Source: Gilvirhabdus luticola
GTDB taxonomy: Bacteria > Bacteroidota > Bacteroidia > Flavobacteriales > Flavobacteriaceae
DNA length: 64,000 nucleotides
Reading direction: 5' to 3' (one strand)
Assembly: GCF_032583975.1 (NCBI RefSeq)
Contig: NZ_JAWHTF010000004.1
Numbering within the stretch: position 1 is the first letter of the stretch; each line of letters begins with the position of its first letter. Position numbers and translations under genes: made by a program. This document shows positions 17,244-25,758 of the stretch, in pieces. Below the pieces are notes generated by a model that ran no database searches, had not been told where the DNA came from, and worked only from the letters and a program-made list of their open reading frames with translations.

Positions 17244-18521
17244 TTAACTGTATTTTATAAAATCATCTGGGTTTTCATTAATTTTTTGTTTTTCCTTTTC
17301 TTCAAACTTTTCAATAGCATATTTGGTTATTCTCAATTGAGCATCATGAAATTCCTTTTGTTCACTCATTAATTTTTCTGCAGATAAAAACCTTACCAGT
17401 TCTCTTTGAACACCATTTTTATCTTCATAATAGTCCTCTTCAATATAAACCCCATTTTGGGCCAATTCGAGATGCTTGTAGTTATCTGACATATAATCAT
17501 ATGGTGATTTAATAAGCATCAGCTTAAAGAATATAGGCGTTAGTTCAATTGCTAAAAACAAGAGAGTGAGAAACCATGAAACAGCAGGATATTCTTCTTC
17601 GGCAATAGTAATCCGCTCTGCCAATCCATCAAGGCCGGACAAACTAAAACTAATATTATCGATTTCATCATTCTTCTCATTAATATATCCTTTTATTTCA
17701 TTATTAAGATCTGCTATAAGAGGATCAAATTTTAAGCGCATTTCATCCCTATCGATTTTGCGATCATTCATAATAACTTCTTTTCTTTTAGCATCAGGGC
17801 CATAGCCAGAAGCACTCCCTCCTGGTTTTTCAGCTAGTTCATCATTAAATGCTTTTACAGCATCAGTATAAGATTGTTCAGCCTTATCAATTTCTCTTTG
17901 ATATTGTGCAATTTTAGCATTCTTTTCGACTATACGATTTTCATATTTATCTTCAATATTCACTATAGCTTCTTCTTTCAGCCGCTCTTGCTTTACTTGA
18001 AGTTTAGCATCAATCTCTCCCTTTAATATTCTAATTTCAAGGGGTTTTGAAATGGATATTGCGATTATACATCCCATGATAATTCTTGGAAAGGCATTTT
18101 TTAATTCCCCCCAAGTTATAGCTTCAGTACCATCCCCTTTTCCAGTACTTGTAATTATGAATCTATCAATATTGTAAATTATTAATCCCCATATTAGTCC
18201 AAAGATAATTGCATATATACTGGTAGAAATGTCAGTTGTTTCAGTAAACCCTTGCAAATTATTCATTGCACTTTCTCCGCCCGTTTTTTCCCATAATTCT
18301 GTAACATCTGAAAGCTTTGGCTTAAATATGGTATAAAATGCATATCCGCCAGATAGTCCAGCCATGATAGCGGTTGCAAGCACTATTCCTCCCAAACAGA
18401 AATATTTTATTTGATCACTGTATGTTGATTTAGTTAAAATAAATTTATCTCCTCCAGCTGCTTTCCAGAAAAGTTTCATAATTTTTGAAGGTTTGGGCGG
18501 TTGATACGTTAGATTATTCAT
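17244..18521 (-). CDS. DUF4407 domain membrane protein
   Basis: 425 residues with the full DUF4407 pattern: N-terminal FWKAAGGDKFILTKST, transmembrane helices near 35-55 and 100-122 ending in YNIDRFI, a third near 145-165 followed by SKPLEIR, a long charged coiled coil (about 170-305), and a fourth helix with FLAIELTPIFFKLML. The coiled coil is placed between helices three and four and so would be exposed on one face of the membrane, resembling a tethered stalk. The family has no assigned function to my knowledge. Start ATG 18521 overlaps the upstream gene by four bases. Confidence 0.85.
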   Translation of the reverse strand: MNNLTYQPPKPSKIMKLFWKAAGGDKFILTKSTYSDQIKYFCLGGIVLATAIMAGLSGGYAFYTIFKPKLSDVTELWEKTGGESAMNNLQGFTETTDISTSIYAIIFGLIWGLIIYNIDRFIITSTGKGDGTEAITWGELKNAFPRIIMGCIIAISISKPLEIRILKGEIDAKLQVKQERLKEEAIVNIEDKYENRIVEKNAKIAQYQREIDKAEQSYTDAVKAFNDELAEKPGGSASGYGPDAKRKEVIMNDRKIDRDEMRLKFDPLIADLNNEIKGYINEKNDEIDNISFSLSGLDGLAERITIAEEEYPAVSWFLTLLFLAIELTPIFFKLMLIKSPYDYMSDNYKHLELAQNGVYIEEDYYEDKNGVQRELVRFLSAEKLMSEQKEFHDAQLRITKYAIEKFEEKEKQKINENPDDFIKYS

Positions 18522-19018
18522 TTTAAATTATTTATTGAAATATTAGATAAGTTATAGTGTTGATTAATCAAATATGGATTTTTCCTATCAATTGATTTGA
18601 TCAATTTTGATCTGTCAGTTCTAAAAAGTGTATTTAAAAATTTATTATGCATTAATCTTACCTCTGATTGCAATCGTATTGGTTTATAATAAATGCTTTT
18701 ACTTGTTTGAAAGGAAAAATATTTTTGCTTCTTCGTAAACCTAGAAATATTTACATTTAAAGCATGAGGTTTAATAGGTAAGAAAATTGTTTGTGAATTA
18801 AAAAGCCCCTTTAATTTTACTTTAATGCGATTTGTATCCTTGTAAGAAGCAACTAAATGAGTTCCTTTTTTGTTAACTCGTGAATCATTGATGTAAATTT
18901 TCAAACAATTTTTATATGCTAATAATACATGATAAATCTGTTTATCCGTTATCCCGTAATCAACTACATGAGATTTTAATAACCTACATTTAAAAATATT
19001 AATAAGAGTATTTATCAT
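18518..19018 (-). CDS. Small basic protein of unknown function, first gene of the DUF4407 operon
   Basis: 166 residues, strongly basic, no signal peptide, no transmembrane segment. It has many Lys/Arg and Asn residues and several beta-like stretches (RIKVKLKGLFNSQTIFLPI). I recognise no family. The stop overlaps the start of the DUF4407 gene (ATGA), which ties it to that operon. The basic character would suit nucleic-acid or membrane-surface binding. It may be a regulator or cytoplasmic component of the system. Confidence 0.6.
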   Translation of the reverse strand: MINTLINIFKCRLLKSHVVDYGITDKQIYHVLLAYKNCLKIYINDSRVNKKGTHLVASYKDTNRIKVKLKGLFNSQTIFLPIKPHALNVNISRFTKKQKYFSFQTSKSIYYKPIRLQSEVRLMHNKFLNTLFRTDRSKLIKSIDRKNPYLINQHYNLSNISINNLK

Positions 19019-19316
19019 TATAAAAGCTTAACTCTTTAAGAATTAGTGAACCCGGTTTTATATCAATTTCATATATGAGCATAGCCTGATACATTTTGAG
19101 AAATAGGGAAAGTATTTAAGGTCAAACGGTATATAACAGATAAATTGATATATATGTCCTTAAATTTCATAATCTGAATGGTTAACTTAAATATCTTAAA
19201 ACTTGCATTAAGTTAATAATAATATCGATAAGGTGTTTATTTAATTGGCTTTAACAAAATTGTAATTATCAACTTTTAGCATAAATCGAAAATATTGATT
19301 GAATTAAAAATTTAAT

Positions 19317-20003
19317 TTATTTGCGCATATCTTGGACTAACTGTTTCGTTGCCCCTCGCATGAATTCCTCTAAAACATTTCGTTCTATGCTTTCATAAGC
19401 TTCGTTCTTCCCCTTTTTAAGGCGCTTTAGTCTTTTTTTTAGAGATTCATTTATCATACAACCATTTCCATCAGTACATGGCGCATAATTAAACTTATAC
19501 GTTCCCGCAAATTCATTATTATCTATTAAAACCACTTTATACTCTACTGCAGCTCCGTATTGCTTATACGGGTTGCCCAATAAACCTGATTTACCTTTTT
19601 CAGTGATATACTTATTTGTTTCATAGATGACTTTAGAATCGATATCTATAAGTTCAATAATCAATTCAGTATCTGTTTTATCTTTGAGCTTTGAGTAATC
19701 AACTGTATTTTGATTATTGGCAACAACTTGGTTGAACAAATTTCGGTCTCGTACAATAAACCCTTGACTTAACAGCTCTTTTTCAATAGCACTATACAAG
19801 TAACTAATATCTTCCTCTTCAGTAGCTTCATTAGATGATGTGGGGGTCCTTAAAACTACTTTTGGGTTTTTGTTTTTAGCCAAAAACTCTGATAACCTGT
19901 TTGTAGTAAAAATTTCATTTTGAGATGGGGTAAACTTTATATACTGCGTTGAACAACTGGAAAAAAATAAAATAATTACCAGATAAAATATTGAATATCT
20001 CAT
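19317..20003 (-). CDS. Lipoprotein of unknown function
   Basis: 228 residues. N-terminus MRYSIFYLVIILFFSSC is a lipoprotein signal with the lipobox Cys at 17. The mature protein has a soluble alpha/beta region with LYSAIEKELLSQGFIVRDR, resembling periplasmic lipoproteins that carry a nucleotide- or ligand-binding Rossmann-like half, and ends in a basic helical tail (LKKRLKRLKKGKNEAYESIE). Isolated single gene: a terminator separates it from the two-component operon upstream, and 298 bases without genes follow. No function assigned. Confidence 0.65.
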   Translation of the reverse strand: MRYSIFYLVIILFFSSCSTQYIKFTPSQNEIFTTNRLSEFLAKNKNPKVVLRTPTSSNEATEEEDISYLYSAIEKELLSQGFIVRDRNLFNQVVANNQNTVDYSKLKDKTDTELIIELIDIDSKVIYETNKYITEKGKSGLLGNPYKQYGAAVEYKVVLIDNNEFAGTYKFNYAPCTDGNGCMINESLKKRLKRLKKGKNEAYESIERNVLEEFMRGATKQLVQDMRK

Positions 20004-20061
20004 GGTTTAAGATTTATTTGATTATTAATAATCAAACGTAATACTTAAAATCAAAAATTAG

Positions 20062-20077
20062 TTACGGGTTTCCGTAA
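20062..20077. promoter_or_regulatory. Perfect palindrome TTACGG-GTTT-CCGTAA
   Basis: Six-base arms around a four-base centre, 58 bases upstream of the lipoprotein gene at 20003. A near copy lies at 20184-20199 and a longer one inside the kinase gene at 20943-20962. Candidate binding site for the response regulator encoded next door; evidence is the shared architecture only. Confidence 0.45.
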
Positions 20078-20079
20078 GA

Positions 20080-20120
20080 ACAAAAAACTCTGCATCATAT
20101 AATGCAGAGTTTAGTTTTTT
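20080..20120 (-). terminator. Terminator of the two-component operon
   Basis: Inverted repeat of 11 bases (AAACTCTGCAT, 20085-20095, against ATGCAGAGTTT, 20102-20112) around a six-base loop. Both strands have A/T runs next to the stem; on the minus strand a T-run follows it, downstream of the response regulator stop at 20204. Confidence 0.75.
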
Positions 20121-20183
20121 AAAAAATCCTCCCTATGGATTAATTAATAGCATTCAATAATAGTTCTTTTTCAAATGATATCC

Positions 20184-20199
20184 TTACGGGTTTCCATAA
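20184..20199. promoter_or_regulatory. Near-palindrome TTACGG-GTTT-CCATAA
   Basis: One mismatch from the perfect site at 20062-20077, five bases beyond the response regulator stop. With flanks it reads CTTACGGGTTTCCATAAG. Confidence 0.35.
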
Positions 20200-20203
20200 G
20201 TTA

Positions 20204-20869
20204 TTAAATCAATCCGATATCCTTTACAATGGCAACCAAATGAATGGCATTATTAGCTTTAAATTGAATGCGCAGTTTATTTAATCTTTTTTCAATTGAA
20301 CTCAAGCTACTAGGCTTGATATTCTGCTTTTTAAATTGTTGGCTAATTTCTTCTTGTGAATATCCATTTGCCAAATTTTTTAATAAAAGGATATCAAAAT
20401 CATCAATTTCAAGGGCATATTTATTACTTAAAACATGTGAAACCTGTGGAGAAAGATAGCGCTCATTATTATAAACTTTTTGAATGGCACTGGACAACTC
20501 TATTAAGCCACGCCTACCTTTACACACATATGCTTTAACGCCATGCACGTTAATCAAAGTTCGTACTTTATGAAGTCGGTCTTCTATACTGTAAACAATG
20601 ATTGGTAAATCTGGTGATATGTTTTTGATTTCTTGTATTAATAACTCTCCTGTAGGAAATTTTTGTTCACGATGGTCTGCTTTAAAGGAGAGGTCGGTAA
20701 TGAGTAAATCAAATGGCGTTTTATCTAAAAGTCCTTTCTTTATACGCAAATAGGCATCATCACAATACTGTACTTGTTGTACATTTTTTATACCTAAACT
20801 ATCAATTACAGTAAGTACTCCTAAATGAATACTTCCTAAATCGTCTGCAACTAGTACTTTATTAAACAT
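20204..20869 (-). CDS. LuxR/NarL-type response regulator
   Basis: 221 residues. Receiver domain (1-125) with acidic pocket D9/D10, phosphoacceptor D59 in LLITDLS, conserved Ser/Thr-type position in IVYSIED, and Lys in AYVCKGRRG. The C-terminal 65 residues form a helix-turn-helix with a GYSQEEISQQF entry helix and SSIEKRLNKLRIQF, typical of Bacteroidota regulators of the NarL type. It starts two bases after the kinase stop, so both are made together. Phosphorylation should control DNA binding; palindromes at 20062, 20184 and 20943 are candidate targets. Confidence 0.9.
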   Translation of the reverse strand: MFNKVLVADDLGSIHLGVLTVIDSLGIKNVQQVQYCDDAYLRIKKGLLDKTPFDLLITDLSFKADHREQKFPTGELLIQEIKNISPDLPIIVYSIEDRLHKVRTLINVHGVKAYVCKGRRGLIELSSAIQKVYNNERYLSPQVSHVLSNKYALEIDDFDILLLKNLANGYSQEEISQQFKKQNIKPSSLSSIEKRLNKLRIQFKANNAIHLVAIVKDIGLI

Positions 20870-20871
20870 TG

Positions 20872-22524
20872 TTAAATTTTAATCATAGCTTTAAAACCAT
20901 TATTTAATTTTGTTTCAAAAGTAATTGTTCCTTTTAAGGATTGAATACGGTTTTCCGTATTCTGTAAACCATTTTGCTTTTTTAAAGTTGTCCCTACTCC
21001 GTTATCAGAATAATTAATATAAATGTTTGAGCCTGTCTTTTTAAATGTTAGTACCACTACAGAAGCCTGACTGTGCTTTTTCATGTTGGTCATGAGTTCT
21101 TGTAATACTCTGTAAATAGCAGTTTTTTTCAAATCTGAAATTGATTCCCAGTCAATGGACTGAAACCCTTTAGTAATAACATTAACATTTTGATCATTAT
21201 ATGCCAATAACATATCACTTAAATTCTCTTTAAAGTTTTGAGTTAAATCAATGAATTGGTTTTCTCTTGAAATATCCCTCGTGCGCTCGTAAATATGTTC
21301 TAAATGATCCAATACCTCATCATTGTTCTTGTTAGTACTTTGAAGTTTATTCATCACCTGATAAACATCGTTGGCTACTTCGTCATGAACTTTTTTAGAA
21401 ATTCGAGTTTCTGTATGGTAAACTTGCTCTAAAGTTTGTTTTTTATGTCTTGACTTCAATAGGAAGTATAAAAAGATTGCCACAATGAATAGTAATAGCA
21501 GTACTCCTTGTGCTATAATTGTTTTTCTTTTTTGTAGTTCCTTTTCTAATTCACTTTGTTGTGCTTTTTTGACATATTCGTTATATTCATATTTGCTAGC
21601 TGCGTATTTATTTTCTTGTAGTTGTTTGTCAAGGGCTATACTATCTAAAATCTTCTTATATTCTTGTAATTCTTCATTACCGTCTAAATCTATAATAATG
21701 GACAGCGCTTGCTCAATAGATTTTGAATCATGATTTAATCTCGCTAATTCTAAAGCTTTATTTGAATAATTTAATGCCTCGACCTTATTGCCCGTTTTTT
21801 TATAATGCTCTGCTATATGAATATAGCTCGTTAGGATACCTATAACGTGCTCAACTTTTGTTCTGAATAATAATCCCTTCTCTAAATTTATTAATGCTTC
21901 AGGATCGTTATTTTTTGACTGAACAAATCCCAAATTATCTAAAGCACGTCCTGCATTTAAAGTGTCTTTTTTATTGATGAAATAATTTTTAACCTTTCGT
22001 AATTCTTGAATTGCCAGATCAAATTTTTGCTGCTCTCTATAAACATTGGCCTTATTGTTTAAAACATTAACAATGTGCATAGAGTCAATGGCAACATTTA
22101 ATACTTTATTGTAATAATTTAAAGCCTTTGCATAGTCTTTGAAGTCTCTATAAATAATACCTAATTGATTATATAAACCAATTCGAGGTTCAATCAATGT
22201 ATCCGCTCCATGAAGTCCATCCAAATAATTTAATGCTTGTATGACAGAGTTTTCACTATCATAAGGTGAACCAAGCTTACTTTGAATCACGGCCATATAC
22301 CTTAAATCAAGAATTGCACGAAGCGTGTCATTTTTTAATAAACTTTGTTTTTTATGTTCTTCAAAGAAAATATAGGCATCTGTTAAATCACTGCTGGTAT
22401 TAGGTTTTATAATTAAGTTGTAGTAATAGTTTGAACTGTCTTTATTCTGTTGAGCATTTAAATTGCTCATACAAAAATTGAAAACTACACATAAAAAGAG
22501 GAATGGTATCCAAATTGATTTCAT
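20872..22524 (-). CDS. TPR-containing sensor histidine kinase
   Basis: 550 residues. Signal peptide (1-25, ending NAQQ), a periplasmic array of about six TPR-like repeats (about 30-300), a short coiled coil, one transmembrane helix at about 336-356, then a HisKA_3/LytS-like dimerisation region with phosphoacceptor His about 380 (KKVHDEVAND), an N-box region ELMTNMKKHS, and a G-box SDNGVG near 506-511. The ATP-binding domain is compact, as usual for NarX/DesK-like kinases. Partner regulator follows directly. The signal sensed through the TPRs is unknown. Confidence 0.9.
   Translation of the reverse strand: MKSIWIPFLFLCVVFNFCMSNLNAQQNKDSSNYYYNLIIKPNTSSDLTDAYIFFEEHKKQSLLKNDTLRAILDLRYMAVIQSKLGSPYDSENSVIQALNYLDGLHGADTLIEPRIGLYNQLGIIYRDFKDYAKALNYYNKVLNVAIDSMHIVNVLNNKANVYREQQKFDLAIQELRKVKNYFINKKDTLNAGRALDNLGFVQSKNNDPEALINLEKGLLFRTKVEHVIGILTSYIHIAEHYKKTGNKVEALNYSNKALELARLNHDSKSIEQALSIIIDLDGNEELQEYKKILDSIALDKQLQENKYAASKYEYNEYVKKAQQSELEKELQKRKTIIAQGVLLLLFIVAIFLYFLLKSRHKKQTLEQVYHTETRISKKVHDEVANDVYQVMNKLQSTNKNNDEVLDHLEHIYERTRDISRENQFIDLTQNFKENLSDMLLAYNDQNVNVITKGFQSIDWESISDLKKTAIYRVLQELMTNMKKHSQASVVVLTFKKTGSNIYINYSDNGVGTTLKKQNGLQNTENRIQSLKGTITFETKLNNGFKAMIKI
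20943..20962. repeat. Perfect palindrome GAATACGG-TTTT-CCGTATTC within the kinase gene
   Basis: Eight-base arms around a four-base centre, inside the coding sequence for the kinase ATP-binding domain (residues around NTENRIQ). It shares TACGG-N4-CCGTA with the intergenic sites at 20062 and 20184. It may be an internal operator or a chance product of codon choice. Confidence 0.4.
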
Positions 22525-22560
22525 TCCTCTAAAATAACAACTATTTTCTAGTTACAATCA

Positions 22561-22716
22561 CTAACCTCCTGACGGCGGTGGTGGAGGTGGTATTATAGGT
22601 GCATCCTCATCGTTTAGGACAGGAGGAGATGTTCCATCATCAATATTTTGAGGTTCACATGAATACACTCCAATATTGAGAAATATTGCAAATAATATTA
22701 AAACTATTTTTTTCAT
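22561..22716 (-). CDS. Small proline-rich lipoprotein
   Basis: 51 residues from ATG 22716; longer reading from 22782 would put 22 odd residues before the signal. MKKIVLILFAIFLNIGVYSC is a lipoprotein signal. The mature 32 residues are acidic, then end in a run of prolines and PSGG. Very small lipoproteins of this kind are common upstream of kinases in Flavobacteriia. It lies 36 bases upstream of the TPR kinase gene on the same strand, so it may be co-transcribed and affect the sensor. No family assigned. Confidence 0.6.
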   Translation of the reverse strand: MKKIVLILFAIFLNIGVYSCEPQNIDDGTSPPVLNDEDAPIIPPPPPPSGG

Positions 22717-22822
22717 TTTATTCTTATTAAAAATTGGACAATAGTGTTGCTGTTGGGTTTTTACCCAAGCGTCTGGTTGCATTGCAACACTTTTAAAATT
22801 TGAAGAGACGTCTCTCTTTTTT

Positions 22823-22865
22823 GGGAAGTATGGAGTGCAGAAGTAAAGAAGTATAACTACTTCCC
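22823..22865. repeat. GAAGTA/TACTTC inverted repeats in a divergent intergenic region
   Basis: GGGAAGTA (22823-22830) faces TACTTCCC (22858-22865), and a tight second dyad GAAGTA-TAAC-TACTTC occupies 22848-22863. Just before, 22804-22815 is a perfect 12-base palindrome AGAGACGTCTCT. All lie in the 357-base region between the divergent small lipoprotein gene (start 22716) and the gene at 23074. Likely regulatory; the protein is unknown. Confidence 0.4.
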
Positions 22866-22990
22866 AGATTGTACAACTTTACTTTGCAACTCCCTGTTAT
22901 TACCTTGATCAAATCTAATTGCCTGAAGGGCTATTGATTTTATCAAATCTGAAGTAAATAAAATGAGATGTTGTTAGAATGATTGGAAAG

Positions 22991-23036
22991 CTATTGGAAA
23001 AAACTAGGAAAATAATTTCCATAGTTTTTCCAATAG
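22991..23036. repeat. Long inverted repeat (20 paired bases) upstream of 23074
   Basis: The arms 22991-23011 and 23016-23036 are complementary over 20 base pairs with one unpaired base in each arm and a four-base loop (ATAA). The stem begins with CTATTGGAAAAA. There is no T-run after it on either strand, so it does not look like a terminator. It ends 37 bases before the GTG of the next gene and may be an operator or an RNA structure in that gene's leader. Confidence 0.6.
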
Positions 23037-23073
23037 AATTTGTAGTTTTATATCAATAGAAAATTATAACTGG

Positions 23074-23763
23074 GTGTACAAAAATGTAGTCATTAAGGCA
23101 TTTGAAAAGGGAAAGAATGAAATTCCAGGCAATAGTAGTAAAACGAATATTTCAAATCATATTTCTGATGTTTTATTGAATGATTATAAGTATCCGTTGA
23201 GTGCAAGAAGTTTACGGAATTTGTTTGATGCTTCAAAAACCTGTGATGAAGCAACAGACATAAATATCAGTTCTGACCATACTAAAATTTTATGTCAATA
23301 TTTAGGGTATAAAAGCTATTCTGACTTCTTAATAGAGAATCCTGATAAAATTAAATCAGAAAAAAATAAAGGTGCTGGGGGTTTTCTCAAAAAAAATAAA
23401 TTAACCATTCTTATATCCGTTATAACTATTATTGTAATCTATTTTATTACTTCAATTAATAAACAGAGATGGATGATTTGGCAAGAAGATCATTACGTTG
23501 AGGTTTCGTTTGATGCAGAAAAATATTCAATGTCTCAAATGAAATTATATAATAAAGACCGCATTAATGATTTTAGAAAAATTAGAGTAAATTGTGAAAC
23601 CGAATTTTTTAACTCGACAGGTGAAGTTAAAATTTGGTATGGTAAGAATAGTAATGGAGAATTGGAATATTTTACTGCATTTGGTCTTCACCCAGAGACT
23701 GGTAAAACATTGAAAGAAATCACTACATATATGATTAAAACACATATTTGTGGTTCATATTGA
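23074..23763 (+). CDS. Single-pass membrane protein of unknown function
   Basis: 229 residues from GTG 23074; no ATG is available upstream in frame before a TAG within the inverted repeat. Residues 1-90 are cytoplasmic-looking and helical (SARSLRNLFDASKTCDEATD, then CQYLGYKSYSDFL), a pattern I have the impression recurs at the N-terminus of Flavobacteriia membrane proteins. A lysine-rich linker leads to one transmembrane helix (about 110-130) and a periplasmic C-terminal domain of about 95 residues. No enzyme motif. Stands alone on the plus strand in the island; the long inverted repeat upstream may regulate it. Confidence 0.6.
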   Translation: MYKNVVIKAFEKGKNEIPGNSSKTNISNHISDVLLNDYKYPLSARSLRNLFDASKTCDEATDINISSDHTKILCQYLGYKSYSDFLIENPDKIKSEKNKGAGGFLKKNKLTILISVITIIVIYFITSINKQRWMIWQEDHYVEVSFDAEKYSMSQMKLYNKDRINDFRKIRVNCETEFFNSTGEVKIWYGKNSNGELEYFTAFGLHPETGKTLKEITTYMIKTHICGSY

Positions 23764-24050
23764 AAACTCAATTATATGTTGAAATATAAAAGTTGTATGG
23801 ATTTTGATTTGTTATTATTATAATTAAAAATCTTGACTTACTTAAATTAAAAAAGGCTTTTTAATAGTGGTTTTTAAGGTTTACTTTTCAAGGTAATTTC
23901 ATTTTCTTATTTTATTTCTTAAAATTGTTATAGAAATAAGGGAATCCATAAAACAAATAGACAATCATTTCATAAATTTAACCTTGTAATAAAGCTAATT
24001 GAACTTAAGGTGTTTAATTAATTGATATATTGCAGTTTATATATTATGTC

Positions 24051-25466
24051 ATGAGATTAATTGTTAAATTATTACCGGTATTATTTATTTCTTTGTCAAT
24101 TACGACTTATGCACAAGTACAGATTGGGTCGGATTTAGTTGGTGAGACTGTTAATGATTATTTTGGAAAACAAGTAAAGATCTCCAATGATGGAAATATT
24201 TTGGGTGTAATAAGTGCAGGCAGTAATGGAAATGTACATGTGTATCAAAATGTTGGAGACAATTGGGTTTTATATGGAACTGATTCTGAAGGCAACCATT
24301 TTGATGGACTAGATGCTTCAGGCATTAACTTTTCAAACAATGGTAATACTTTAGCTATTGGTGGTGAAGAAAAAGCTTGGGTTTATACATATGAGTCAGG
24401 TATATGGACTTTAAAAGGATCAGAAATACTTAATAATACATCAGATTTAAGTTTTGGTAAGGGTGTCTGTCTTTCGGAGGATGGCAATATTATTGCCGTG
24501 AGTACACCTACCTATGTGCCTCCTTCAATGCGTCGTGGAAATATACCTCCACCCAATTATCATGGGATGGTACAAGTTTTTAAATTTGAATCGGGGTCTT
24601 GGAATCAAATAGGAGATGATATCATTGCAAATGCTTTTGACAGGTCTGCAGAAAGCTTTAGTCTATCTGCTGATGGCAACATTGTCGCCATAGCTAACTA
24701 TTTTTCCATAAGGGTATATGAAAATATCTCTGGGGATTGGACTATGAAGGGTAGTGAGATTATCGGGATCGATAATTATTCTAAAAGTGTTAGTCTTTCA
24801 TCGGATGGGACAACTTTAGCTTTTGGGGATCCTTCTTATTCAAAAAGGGGGCAAGTTCGTATTTATAAATTTATATCAAATAATTGGGTTCAAGTTGGAG
24901 GTGACATTCTTGGTATAAGCAACTGGGATTTTGCTGGAAATTCAGTCAGTATTTCTTCAGATGGAAATGTGGTCGCAATAAGTTTTACTGGGGATGATAC
25001 TAATGGTGATGATTCTGGGCAGGTCAAAATTTATAGTTATATATCAGGATCCTGGACTCAAATTGGAAGTAGCCTTAACGGAGAAGCATCATTAGATAGA
25101 TTTGGTTATTCATTAAATTTATCATCCGATGCTACTGCCCTTGCAGTTGGAACTCCTTATAATGATTCGAGCGGTGATGATTATGGTAAGGTAGAGGTAT
25201 ATGAGTTGAGTTCCTTATTGTCTTCAGATGATAAATTAGATCTTTCAGATTTCAGGTTATTTCCTAATCCTGCAAAAAATGAATTTACTATCCAGATAAA
25301 AGAAGGATTAGAATTACAAAGAGTGAATATTTACAATAGCCTGGGTCAGTTATTATATATATTTAATAAAAATACTATTAATATTTCAGAATTTTCAAGA
25401 GGTATTTACTATGCTGAAATTATAACTGACAGGGGGAAATCTACTAGAAAGCTTGTAGCTAATTAA
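24051..25466 (+). CDS. Secreted beta-propeller-like protein with type IX sorting domain
   Basis: 471 residues from ATG 24051 (MRLIVKLLPVLFISLSITTYAQ, a signal peptide). The body has about seven repeats of the form 'LSxDGNxxAV...VYxxxxxxWxxxGxxI', expected to form a beta-propeller as in FG-GAP/kelch-like surface proteins. The last 75 residues are a type IX secretion sorting domain: FRLFPNPAKNEFTI, VNIYNSLGQLLY, FSRGIYYAEI and a closing STRKLVAN. So it should cross the outer membrane by the gliding-linked system and be anchored or released. Lone gene in the island, no near neighbours on its strand. Confidence 0.88.
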   Translation: MRLIVKLLPVLFISLSITTYAQVQIGSDLVGETVNDYFGKQVKISNDGNILGVISAGSNGNVHVYQNVGDNWVLYGTDSEGNHFDGLDASGINFSNNGNTLAIGGEEKAWVYTYESGIWTLKGSEILNNTSDLSFGKGVCLSEDGNIIAVSTPTYVPPSMRRGNIPPPNYHGMVQVFKFESGSWNQIGDDIIANAFDRSAESFSLSADGNIVAIANYFSIRVYENISGDWTMKGSEIIGIDNYSKSVSLSSDGTTLAFGDPSYSKRGQVRIYKFISNNWVQVGGDILGISNWDFAGNSVSISSDGNVVAISFTGDDTNGDDSGQVKIYSYISGSWTQIGSSLNGEASLDRFGYSLNLSSDATALAVGTPYNDSSGDDYGKVEVYELSSLLSSDDKLDLSDFRLFPNPAKNEFTIQIKEGLELQRVNIYNSLGQLLYIFNKNTINISEFSRGIYYAEIITDRGKSTRKLVAN

Positions 25467-25654
25467 ATTATGAAATACTTTTTATTTTTGATTAATACGA
25501 TTATTCTCTTCTCTTGTGAATAGCTCTTTGAATTTAATTAATTTTAGATAAAATATAAAAATGAGTTATTGGTGAAGAATTGTGCTATTATTTTCCATGT
25601 TGTTGTTGATTTGGTGTTATCTCGTACATAGGGTCATTTTCTTTTGTGTTATTA

Positions 25655-25690
25655 AAAAAGGGTAACACATTTCTGTATTACCCTGTGGTT
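25655..25690 (-). terminator. Terminator downstream of the 25759-26160 gene
   Basis: AGGGTAA (25659-25665) pairs with TTACCCT (25678-25684) across a 12-base loop. On the minus strand the stem is followed by a T-run, placing it 75 bases after the minus-strand stop at 25759; the plus-strand gene ending at 25466 converges on it. Confidence 0.65.
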
Positions 25691-25758
25691 AATAATTTCA
25701 ATAAATAATTACCTCTATCTATTGTTAAGGTCTTAAGACAATATTCAAATTTATTGAA

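Noticed and set aside
18270..18278. TTTCTCCGC, the same nine bases as the end of the tRNA-Ser attachment fragment
   Set aside because: It lies inside the DUF4407 coding sequence and the match does not extend to neighbouring bases of the tRNA, so it is chance.
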